DNA of 64,000 nt from Leishmania martiniquensis (lineage: Eukaryota; Euglenozoa; Kinetoplastea; Trypanosomatida; Trypanosomatidae). Location of the stretch: assembly GCF_017916325.1 (NCBI RefSeq), contig NC_090168.1:275192-339191 (forward strand), given 5' to 3'. Both the position numbers and the translations under genes were made by a program. Positions 50,501 to 59,139 of this stretch are shown piece by piece; position 1 is the stretch's first letter; the number at the start of each line of letters is the position of its first letter. The notes beneath the pieces are model-generated. The model was not told the DNA's origin. It searched no databases and was given only the letters and a program-made list of their open reading frames with translations.

Positions 50501-50604
50501 CGGAAGGGGAGTACGACGACTACTACGACCAAGAGGAGGAGGACGAAGCCGCTTACTTTAAGCGATGCCGCCCACCACTCACCCACTCGCCACCGTCGTT
50601 GTAG
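47530..50604 (+). CDS. Large PHO80/CYC2-like cyclin
   Basis: A 1024-aa protein starting MEMQVPMLTDGSAEQS. A helix block at about 253-300 (FSMERFAAFFKVALVELMDE) leads, after a Ser/Pro-rich insert, into a PHO80-type cyclin box at about 395-525: APMVFIAGLAYLTRVTAQCT, then RLTTTAILVAAKVYDDHSSS and ARSSGIPLSEMSRLELDFLY with LLDFDLLLKESEVEQW. The Leu-Ala-Ala-Lys-Val-x-Asp-Asp motif and the Glu-x-Asp-Phe-Leu segment are the usual signatures. These cyclins activate CRK/CDK kinases in trypanosomatids (the CYC2 group). The long C-terminal region (530-950) is disordered with many SP/TP sites; it ends in an extreme Glu/Asp/Tyr tail (957-1010). Length is far beyond the ~200-300 aa of simple PHO80 cyclins. 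Confidence 0.9.
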   Translation: MEMQVPMLTDGSAEQSAAAVALPTRSTHCGPHADKEPLTNSSPVTLGPRRQGGEGHIVKPAATPKGGDGVKDGDAAASLHTIEAEEHDACDTVNCSLLFSGDEEAVVPPSPSAATSAVGLPLTAPVSADGGDSHAVSAAGAASLVCSPPLQISLQETGRGVRNVPKAPENPGSFASRAMQAIALQASTAGPPLRLNCSRSDLSSLVGGASANDPMGMRHLYNLPGSGVGSSLGIPMLAQRGSAQPLIAADAFSMERFAAFFKVALVELMDECERRVANAPEAWRDFQRRLIGSGMNHDLATSTHSFDSPRSSAMSRLDGAPSSVALSCHTPVHPPCFANSPLNTNRFRHRELSDDIVAGPHRTAESHQPPSLLSLSSHMAFTSTAEQDHQVEEEKNTADDGVLSTLLASLGRYHGKMAPMVFIAGLAYLTRVTAQCTSEFLSVTRANWYRLTTTAILVAAKVYDDHSSSRLNACFARSSGIPLSEMSRLELDFLYLLDFDLLLKESEVEQWLVWMEALALRYDLMAPLNSYVLGTSAGPTAARVISTPKPSPASGPAFAEYRESSKTGAVCEASCTPGLSSEVAGGEEETTGTTLSSEVGLRSFSRVQVASDLVETAHGAVSATANSRSPADAAVAADAPCLTVPLTDLSNFPPRTSDIAVLPSTTLLDSTWSAPTTASLPGGAPSLLSCLGGSVPPLPIHDALLRPPAVTTRLFSVVHGTADPPSPISVRHLCRLGCSPPSPLRPPSVERQSPMHLFKSVGMHPHGPHRYFSAAAGSTALGLYGAADGGRKASKPSSQGGSTKAGQTSIAGRPSVSAEADTRRSTVAAASHRQSKQWGPFGMVQHVRDVLGVTASLVRGQLNVLAPSAQAEEMSRPPPRRSDSGSAYFPPPVKLVDERTPPAGGAPSASSFMPRQPTGSPCHRSGSATLDAITRHGMAPQSHPKHADPRSPADAGGDYYHSEEDEEYEEGEYGYYDEDGYFHYYCDDEDAEGEYDDYYDQEEEDEAAYFKRCRPPLTHSPPSL

Positions 50605-53159
50605 GGCGACGATATGCTTTCAGATGGAGTTGCAATGCTGTAGTGTCCGCCTTTCCCATCTTGCTATCGCACTCGAGAGTAGTTGTCTGCCTCACTCTCA
50701 AGTGCAGCTTTTTCCCTTTTCGTCTCCCTCGGCTGCTGCACGTATGCACAACAAAGCTTGGAAGCGCAGGGGGGAGGTAATGCGGCTGGCTATGCACAGG
50801 AAAAAGAGAAGCCATGAGAGGGAATTGCTGCGCGCGAGTACTCGAGCAAGCAACACACACGTCACGGTGAGGTTTATGCCCGGGCATCTGCGTCTGTGTT
50901 GAGGCGTGTCTGTATGTGCCGCCGAATGGAAGAAGGCAGAGGATGTAAACCGACCAAAGCTCACTCATCTTGGTGTTTCGGCTTCATGCCTGTGTGCATT
51001 TATACGTCTGCGGATGGAGACTTGGGGGAGCTCTCTCCTCTTGGTGCTGGGAACGTGTACATAACGTTATCTGTCTTCCTGTTGCGTATTCCCTGTCAAC
51101 GTTTTATCTGCGTCTCTGTGTGTGTGTGTTGTGCACTGCCCCTATCCCTCTTGGCTCCCTGCACTTTTTTGTCCGATCATCTCTCCCATGGGATTGATTA
51201 AATGGCGTGGCGGTGCGTTTGTGTGTGTGTGTATGTGTGTCGTAGTAGAGGATGGCTGCTGGAACACACACACACACACACAGACAGACACACCGCACCG
51301 CAAGCGCATGCAACACCCGCCTCCTTCCCACCGTACATTGCTCGCCGCTTCATCTCGGGACGCCCTCTCGGCTTGTGCTCATCCGCTGGACCTCCTCTTT
51401 CCCGCACGTCTCCCTCTTCACCTTCTTCTTTACCCTTCTCGGACTCCTCCTCGCATCCACGCGCTCGTCTGTTTGGCACACCCCCCACACTCCTCTGCGC
51501 TGCGCACACGGCGTGCCACTCACAATAGCCTCGATATCAGCATACTTACGGATTCACTGAACCCGTGGCGCTCACAGCACTCACCACCACGGCTCACACT
51601 AGAAGCACTCAGAGGCGGGACAGTCCTCTTGGATCTCTAGCCAGAGTTTCCTCCTCGAAGCTCAACACGCCTTTTTCAGCACTCTATACCTCGGCGGCTT
51701 CCCGCACCATACAACAACCAGCGCAAGCGGCCGTTCCTGCTCCCCCCTCCCCCTCGTCATCTCGTCGTGTTTGCTCTTGTTCTCGCTTTTACCGCCGGTG
51801 TAGAGATGTCTTAGTGCCTCCCTCTCACCCTCTCGCCCCTCTCTGCTTTTTTTTCTGTTCTCTTGTAGCACTCGTCTTTTTAGTGTCGTCTTTCCGTTGT
51901 GTATTTGTCTGCCCGTCTCTCTCTCTCCCCCACCCTCTTTTTTTCTATTGTGCCCTTGCTGCTGCCGGTTTCGCCATCACCCCCCCTTCTTCCGCCTCTT
52001 TTCCTCCGCGTCGAGTAGCCGCGTGTCGCTGTCGGTCACCCTTTTCTTCATCGAGCGGCGGAGGTGTGCGCCTGCGGAGGGGTGGGTCGAATACACACGC
52101 GCCTGCCGCACCGATTGTGTGATTCTGCCGCTTTCTCGGTGCGTGCGCAAAGGCTTGTGGACGAACACGGTGTTGAATCGGTGAAGCAACCCCGGTCTCC
52201 TTCTTTTCTTCCTCCGCTTCGTCCCCTCGGCACAGACTCGTGAAGCGTGGCCTTACACACACACACGCACACACAAAGGCACAAGCACACGGTGCTTGGC
52301 ATCGGCGCCCCCACCTGCCGTGTCTGCAGAGACACGAGTGGAAGTCGCGGCTGTCGCCGTCGTCTCCCCTGAGACGAGGCAAAAAAATACGAGGCGATTC
52401 TCACCGAGACAAGTGGGGTGGCGCGTACGTGCACCTGAAGGTGCGTCCGTTTGTCCACCCGCTTATCATTTCGAATTTTGGAAGGTGAGGGTAAACTCCC
52501 GGCGAGCCTCTTTTTTTTTTTAACCGCGCGTGCCGGCCTGCGTGTGTGCGTGTAAGTGTCTCCTTTACGATCGCGATCTACCTATTCGATCACGCTTGCC
52601 TCCTCCCGGCCCCCTCTACACGCTACGTGGGGGCTGTGGTGGTAACTTTCTTCCCCTTTCTTTCTTGGCGTACTTCTCTTTCCCTGCGCATCCACGGTTG
52701 AGGAGGCGCAGTCAACTTTTCTTCCGTTTCCGTCGCTGTTCTGCGATTCCGCCGTCTCTCTGCTCTGCGTTGCTGTTTCCATTCCGCTTACAAGTTTCAC
52801 TTCCTGTGTGTTTGTGGGGCATTCCCCCTCTCGGACGCATCCGAGTACTTCTCCCACTCACGCACCGCCTCCCCGTGCCTTCCGCTCACATACACGCGCA
52901 TTTACGAGGCCAAGCACTCAGCGCTTGCAGTGATCGACTGGCTCTCTCTTTTTCGCCTGTGTGTGTGTGTGTGCTATCACCTGCACCCTCTCTCCCCCTG
53001 CTGCCTCCTCGCCGCCCATTCACCCAGAGACATCTCTGTACCTTACGATCGGTGTCGAGTGAAGGAAGACGCAGGCCGGCAGTGAAGTACATTAAAGGAG
53101 ACGATAGAGCTCGGTGCCGTTCGCACGAAAAAAAAAGAGGGAACGACGGAGACCTTCCA
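50605..53159 (+). promoter_or_regulatory. 2.5-kb spacer and leader of the phosphatase gene
   Basis: No gene recognised. Pyrimidine-rich blocks lie at 51340-51440, 51725-51790, 51815-51960 and 52590-52760. The frame of the next gene is open back to 52530, but its translation is pyrimidine-coded and has no ATG before 53160. Confidence 0.5.
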
Positions 53160-56100
53160 ATGCCCAAGGGCTCCGACTCTCGCCAAACAAGCGAGAACAG
53201 CGAGAGTGCCGACGCTCTCCGCTCCAACGAACCTCGACGGCTCTCTGCGGTGACCAAACGGAGCTGCCCCGCCGACCTGCCTTTCCACTCCGATACATCC
53301 GCGGTGCTGTCGAACCCCACTTCGACAGCTACAGGATCATCACGACCTCGGAGCAAAGGCGGAAGGGACGATGATAGCAGCTGCACGAAGCTGAGATGCG
53401 TAGTCAGAAAGAGGCTCGGCAGCGCAGAGGCCTCAGCGAGAGGAGTGACCCTCCAAGCAGCGCACGCTCGCCAGGCATCTTCCATGGGCGTAGCAGAGGC
53501 ATCTGTGACGTCTCCTCGTCACTCTTTGGCAGGAACAGGCGAGGCCTCGTACGCGCGCACCAGCACGACAACCTCCTCTCTCACCGCAGAAATATTATCG
53601 CCGATTCATGTACGACTGGGCTCTGTCGCCTTGGCCACAACGGCGGCGCACAGCTTTCCGCAGCAGGTGCCGTTCCTCCGCATCCCCACCCCGGCGTCGC
53701 GGATGGCGCGAAAATTGGAGCCGTCGACTGTGGGCCACCACTCCGACTTGCCAGTGCCACCACCCGAGACATCCGCCGCTGAAGCCACGCGGACACCATG
53801 TCTGATGCCCGCGGCAAGCAGCACAAACTCTGAGCATAGAACTGACGTTGAGTTAGCACTCCTGTCAGCCGAGCTCCCTCTATCAGGCACGGATCCCAAG
53901 GAGGAGCAGAGCCTGCGTGGCGAGGAGAAGAACGGCGCCGTTGAAGTCGGCCGCCATCAGGCGCCCAACCCTGCCCAGCGAGCAGATAAGTCACCGGGTG
54001 CCCCGGTGAGCGAGGGCAGCGGCGCGAAAGGCGCCGACGAAACCTCTGAAGCACGAACGGAGGCCCCTCTCTCGCCCCCCTTTCTGCTTGATGTCGACCC
54101 GGTGCCGAGCCTGGCGCAGCGTCGCTGTCTTACTGACCCTGCCCCGCATATCAACGGCCGAAAGCAACGGAGCAGCATCACACAAAATCTTTGCACCGTC
54201 ACTTTTGAGATTGCTGACGATGAGCCATCAAGAGAGCTGCCGTCACCAGCCATTCTCCGTAGCTCTTCGCACTCCCTGGCCGAGAGACTGGTTCGTGCAA
54301 CGAGTGCGACTCATAAGCCCCGCAGTTTGTCGGTGTTGTGCCATGCGCCCTCGCAGCTCATGGGGACCCCTTCCTCAGCACCGCAGACGCCGCAGCGAAA
54401 CGGTATCGTGACGGAGGCAAGGGACTGCGACTTATCCACGCTGGAATGCTCTCGGTCGAATGAGGGATCTCTGACAGCAAGCAGTAGCGCGGAGGCCGCG
54501 AGCACCGCTCTGGGCGCCTCGCTGCCGGTGACGTCCTCGTCGTCGCAGGCCAACGGCTTGGTCTCGCGCAGCACCCCAGTACACATGGCGCAGCCGGCGT
54601 CGGCCTTCCTGCCACAGTCGTCGGCGTCTGCGCCGACACCTCCACACACTCCCGGGCCCTCTGCGGAGACGCATTGCCTGGCGTCGGCCACGGCGACATT
54701 ATGTCTCGGTGCAGTGAACGGTCGTGCAGAGGTGCTGCCCAGTATCCTGCAGCAGCGCCGCAGGGCTTCCTGTAGCGCTCCGCGGAGGGACCTGCTGGTT
54801 GATCATTTCCCGTCCTCCGGGTCGAGGTCTCCGTCTGCTGTCGAGGCGGTGCACTCTCCTGCTCCTGCTCAGGCGCCGTCGCTGGTGAGCATCAGTAGTG
54901 AGGCTTCAGCGAAAACGACGGCTACGGCGCCTGCGCCTCGACGTAGCTCAAGCGCGCCAAGCTCGCCGCACACGCCTGCAGCCTCATCATCCGCTTCTGT
55001 GGTCAGCGTGCACGACAACATGGGAGCAGAGATCTCCGTGGGAAGGAGCACGCCGATGCTAACACCACCGCGGACAATGCCAGAGCTACGCACCGTCGAA
55101 AGCTTGGCTGCATGGGCTGATTCAGAGGGGTCACTAAGCTCCTCCCGAAGCGGCTCGTGCTTTACTCCGCGGGAAAGCTTTGCGGTGCTTCCCGAGGATT
55201 TGCCGGCCCTGCGACAGCGGACGGAGGAAGATGTGGGGCGCACGTGTACGCTGCCCGACGACGACCATACATCGAATCGGGCGCTTAAGAGGGACGAGGC
55301 GAGAATCAGCTCTGAGGCGGTGAGTGAGCCAGAGGGCGAGGAGCGGAGTGCTGTCATGTACTCAGCTGATGCAAGCGGCCTCCATCACGAGGGGACGGAG
55401 GACGACGAGGTGATGAAATCCTCCGCGGGCGAACCTTATCGTGGAACCGTCGCCAACGGCCATGCACACATCACACCATGCCTTCACAGCACAGAGCAGG
55501 AGCAGCAGCGGCACTCGGAGACGCTGTGCACGCTCGCCAATAAGGATTCCGCGGTGATCACAGCGTTTCTCCAATCGCCAGAAGCGCTGATGCGAGGCGG
55601 AGAGCGGACGGGGGTGGAGAGGGACGGCAGCGCAGTGGACGGCGTCAGCGACGCCGCCTGCGATGCGGCGGATAGAAAGGCGACACAGCTGGTGACAAAA
55701 TCCTCGAGGAAACGACCACCGATCGTGGCTGCGCTGCCGCAAGCCTCGAAAACAGCGTTGGTGGCTCGAGCCAGCCGTGCTAGGCCTGAGGGAGGCCCGC
55801 CAGCGCGAGATACGGGGCGCGTCTCTGCCTCGACCACGCAGAGGAGCGACACTAGCGAGTCGACTGGGTCGCAGTGCAGGGCGAGCGTGTCTGCCGCATC
55901 CCCTCCCGGCGCGAAGGCTCGAGAGGCCAGCCAGCCGGTATCGTTGACCTCAGGGCAGACAAACGGTAGTAGTATACGTATCTCAAGTCCGCCTGGACGA
56001 GCTGCTGGCGAGGAGGGCCCCGTGGCCAAGTTCACACGCGCTCTCACTTGCAATGCCTTAAGTGGCGCTGTGGCATTCCGGGCCACCACGGTGTCGAACA

Positions 56101-58091
56101 CTCTTTTCCCGGCGGCCGGCGGCAGCGGCGCCCACAGTTCCAGTCGAGAACCTCGACGGCGATCCTCTCTCCCCATCATAACGACCAGTGGTGGGCCAGA
56201 GAGGGCGCCGCGCACAGCCTACCGGCGAGGAGATGGCACCAGCGGATTACTTAATGGTGCTGGTACCTTACCGCCGCACAACATGGCCGCGACGGCCTCT
56301 GAGAATCTTCTGCCGCCGCTCTTCTCGGAGCAGGAAGCAGCGAACACCATCACCATTGTCTTTGACCTGGATGAGACGCTCTGCAACAACCGCTGCCCCA
56401 CCGGAACCATACTTCGCCCTGGCGCTGAGCTGCTTCTCAGAACGCTGCGCGGTCTCTGCCCCTCTCCGCGATATAAATTGATCGACTTCCAAACCCGAAG
56501 TCAGCGCGCCTCGAGCCGACTGTATGACGAAGCGATGTATCGCATGGGCGTGACACCACCTTACCGCTCACGGGTTGCACAGAGGCAGTCGGCGAACGGC
56601 TACCACAACACTGGCAACGCTGCTACCGCTGAAGCTGCAGCGACATGCGGTGCTAACACGCCTCGCGTTGCTAAAGGAAGCCCCGCCGATGACACCTGCA
56701 ACACCGGAGAGGCACGCCCAGCCACGGCGAGAGATAAGAATCCTCTTCGACTAGAGCTGGTGCTGTGGACGGCGAGTGAAGAGACTCTCGCGCGGCGCGC
56801 CATGTGCCACATCGACCCAATGAGCAAGATTTTTGACGAGGCCATTTATCGTGACCCGCGGTGGTATCGTGACACGCACTACACAAAGGAGCTGAGCCGA
56901 CTCGGCCGGTGCATGGAGCGCGTTGTCATCGTCGAAAACTCGATTGACTCGGTTACTCGAAATCGAAGAAACGCCATTCTGGTCACGAGCTTCGTACGCA
57001 ACCGCCTTGACCGGCAACTCTTCCTCGTGCGGGAGGTGCTACGAGACTGGGTCCGGTCCATGAAGATGAAACTGGCGGAGCAGCAGTACGCAGCCCGCGC
57101 CGCTAGTGCGCAGCAGGAGAGCATTGAAGTGACGACGGCGCTCGATGTCCAGCCGCGCACCGTCAAAGACGCGGTCGACTGCCGTGCCGCGGAGTCTGAG
57201 GAAGAGGGGGGCGAGAGTCCGGTGCCACCGCACTCGACGCCCACGCCAACAGGCGATGGCAGAAGTGAGAGGGTGCCAGCGTCTGCGGACGAAGCTGGCA
57301 CACACACGCGCCGCGGAAACCCCGTCCACGACAATCCAGGTGACGTTTCGCTACGTGGGGCGGTCCCGAGAGTGACAGTGTCGGTGCCGTACCAGCCCTC
57401 CACTCGTGCGCTATCCGTGTCCAGTTCGCCGCTGCCTTCCGCACCGAGGCCGCTCAGCGCCATGGCGTGTCGCGCGCCGAACATTGCGGAGTTCCTGAAA
57501 CATCACCGGCTCATCTTTCCAGAATCGAACTTTCTTCGCTTCCAGCTCACCGGCGAGATCATGACGCACCTGCAAACAACTGAGTCCACCCTCATCGCCG
57601 CTGCTCTCTCTCAGCCGCCGGCGGCAGTGGAGCCAGCGGACACGCGGGTGGCGCGCTACCCCAGCCGCGGGTTTCCTCGCGCAGCGCGAGCCACGAGTGC
57701 ACTGGTGAGCGCATCACCCTCCCCAGCGACTCCAGTGGCCACTAAAGCAGCTGCGGTAGCAAATCCGGAAGGACCTTCACCGAGAACTTCGCACTCCAGA
57801 GCGGCAGGCCGTGAACTTCCTAGCGGTGTCCTAGCTACAATGGACGGCGCTACAGCGGCGGCGACGCGGCAGCGCGCCTTCAACGAGGTTGATGCCGTGA
57901 GAATACCTGCACCAGCGCTGGCCCTGGGGCCACCGTTGGGTGTGCCTGCGGCGCGCGCCACTCGGGACAGTGGCCCCAGCTCTTCTAGATACAGTGACAT
58001 GACACGTGGGGCCGATGTACACCGTGACCCGTTGCGACTGCAGTACGCCGCACTGGCTGCTCCCAAGCGACCAGTAAGGAACGCTTCTTAG
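53160..58091 (+). CDS. Very large FCP1/SCP-type (NIF-like, HAD superfamily) phosphatase
   Basis: 1643 aa from ATG 53160 (MPKGSDSRQTSENSESADAL), the first Met in the frame. Residues 1-1050 are a disordered Ser/Thr/Pro-rich region with many SP/TP pairs. The catalytic domain starts with ITIVFDLDETLCNN, giving the DxDxT nucleophile motif D1069-D1071-T1073. Motif II is LVLWTASEETLARR (WTAS at 1203-1206), the conserved Lys is K1243 in YTKELSRLGR, and motif IV is VVIVENSIDS at 1255-1264. Family members dephosphorylate Ser/Thr, often in the RNA polymerase II tail. Two oddities: about 75 extra low-complexity residues between motifs I and II, and Glu (E1259) where SCP-type enzymes usually have Asp in motif IV. 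A basic C-terminal region follows. Nuclear or other location is not evident. Confidence 0.88.
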   Translation: MPKGSDSRQTSENSESADALRSNEPRRLSAVTKRSCPADLPFHSDTSAVLSNPTSTATGSSRPRSKGGRDDDSSCTKLRCVVRKRLGSAEASARGVTLQAAHARQASSMGVAEASVTSPRHSLAGTGEASYARTSTTTSSLTAEILSPIHVRLGSVALATTAAHSFPQQVPFLRIPTPASRMARKLEPSTVGHHSDLPVPPPETSAAEATRTPCLMPAASSTNSEHRTDVELALLSAELPLSGTDPKEEQSLRGEEKNGAVEVGRHQAPNPAQRADKSPGAPVSEGSGAKGADETSEARTEAPLSPPFLLDVDPVPSLAQRRCLTDPAPHINGRKQRSSITQNLCTVTFEIADDEPSRELPSPAILRSSSHSLAERLVRATSATHKPRSLSVLCHAPSQLMGTPSSAPQTPQRNGIVTEARDCDLSTLECSRSNEGSLTASSSAEAASTALGASLPVTSSSSQANGLVSRSTPVHMAQPASAFLPQSSASAPTPPHTPGPSAETHCLASATATLCLGAVNGRAEVLPSILQQRRRASCSAPRRDLLVDHFPSSGSRSPSAVEAVHSPAPAQAPSLVSISSEASAKTTATAPAPRRSSSAPSSPHTPAASSSASVVSVHDNMGAEISVGRSTPMLTPPRTMPELRTVESLAAWADSEGSLSSSRSGSCFTPRESFAVLPEDLPALRQRTEEDVGRTCTLPDDDHTSNRALKRDEARISSEAVSEPEGEERSAVMYSADASGLHHEGTEDDEVMKSSAGEPYRGTVANGHAHITPCLHSTEQEQQRHSETLCTLANKDSAVITAFLQSPEALMRGGERTGVERDGSAVDGVSDAACDAADRKATQLVTKSSRKRPPIVAALPQASKTALVARASRARPEGGPPARDTGRVSASTTQRSDTSESTGSQCRASVSAASPPGAKAREASQPVSLTSGQTNGSSIRISSPPGRAAGEEGPVAKFTRALTCNALSGAVAFRATTVSNTLFPAAGGSGAHSSSREPRRRSSLPIITTSGGPERAPRTAYRRGDGTSGLLNGAGTLPPHNMAATASENLLPPLFSEQEAANTITIVFDLDETLCNNRCPTGTILRPGAELLLRTLRGLCPSPRYKLIDFQTRSQRASSRLYDEAMYRMGVTPPYRSRVAQRQSANGYHNTGNAATAEAAATCGANTPRVAKGSPADDTCNTGEARPATARDKNPLRLELVLWTASEETLARRAMCHIDPMSKIFDEAIYRDPRWYRDTHYTKELSRLGRCMERVVIVENSIDSVTRNRRNAILVTSFVRNRLDRQLFLVREVLRDWVRSMKMKLAEQQYAARAASAQQESIEVTTALDVQPRTVKDAVDCRAAESEEEGGESPVPPHSTPTPTGDGRSERVPASADEAGTHTRRGNPVHDNPGDVSLRGAVPRVTVSVPYQPSTRALSVSSSPLPSAPRPLSAMACRAPNIAEFLKHHRLIFPESNFLRFQLTGEIMTHLQTTESTLIAAALSQPPAAVEPADTRVARYPSRGFPRAARATSALVSASPSPATPVATKAAAVANPEGPSPRTSHSRAAGRELPSGVLATMDGATAAATRQRAFNEVDAVRIPAPALALGPPLGVPAARATRDSGPSSSRYSDMTRGADVHRDPLRLQYAALAAPKRPVRNAS

Positions 58092-59139
58092 CCGCGCGCG
58101 GTACAGTGGAGAGGAACCCAGCATGACCTTATGCTTCGAGGACCAGCCGTATTCGTGAAAGCTGTGGAAGGAGGCTGGAGTAGGAGAGGGATTATTAGGA
58201 AGACGTTCCGTGTGTGTGTGTGTTTGCACACGGCTGCCCCGCACCAGGCAGCCGGGTCTGGGGCAGGGCCGGTGGTGGAGGAGGACTCGTGCGTTGTACG
58301 GCCAAACACAGTGAAGGCGTTGAAGGGAAAACGGGTGTAATGCCAGGCGAGAGTGTGTGGAGGTGGCTCTGCCCTCTTGAGAGCTCGACGCTCCCCTGGC
58401 GTCTCTGCGACACGGGGTGCTTTCTCTCCTTGATGCGTTGCTCTTCGGCTTCGGCTGACTCGCTCGTGAGCCCGCTGCCTCGTCATGAGTGTTTCCGTGT
58501 AGGCTCGTGCGTGTCTATGTGTTTGTGGGCGAGGGAAGGGTGAGCGTTTGGTGCGTGCCAACGGAAATATGCGCGGGCCAAAATTCCATCGTGCCTTCAG
58601 AGTGACCTACCTTTCTTCCGTCCGCTCTCTTCTGCCGGTTGCTTCGCCATCGCGCACTCTCTCCTGCGCCATCACTTTCCCGTTTCATGCAAGCTGCGGA
58701 ACACACGCGTACGCTACCTGTAGCCGAGAAGTCTTCAGGGACCTCATCAAGAAGCGCGGGGGGCAGATTGCAGAGGGTATCTCAATGGAACCCTTGCCAC
58801 CCCCGGCCTCTGCATCTGCACGTTGCACAAAGGTTGCGCTCGCCGCCTTCTCGAAGTGGCGGTTCTCGTTGCGCGTGCGGCCGGGAGAGCGGCGTGCCGC
58901 TGAGGTTCCGCTGGGCTGGGACGCATCGATCAAAAACGTCGACGCTGACCCACGAGTCCCCGCCGCATCGCGCCAACCATAGGGTCTTTTTATCCTGTTG
59001 CGCTTGTGTGTTGTGCCGGTGTCGTCGACTGCTTCGCTGGCACCCCTTCAGGCGCTCAGGTAGGAAGGAGCCCGCACGCCTGTCACAGGCGTGATACGCT
59101 GGCGCCCACAAGAGGCAAAGGCGCATCAAAAAAGACGAG
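58092..59139 (+). promoter_or_regulatory. Intergenic spacer and likely 5' leader
   Basis: Pyrimidine tracts lie at 58607-58685 (first AG about 58691) and 58984-59050 (AG at 59058-59059). A possible small ORF, 58569-58982 (137 aa, MRGPKFHRAFRV...), has moderately GC-rich third positions, but its first half is pyrimidine-coded and I do not annotate it as a gene. Confidence 0.45.
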
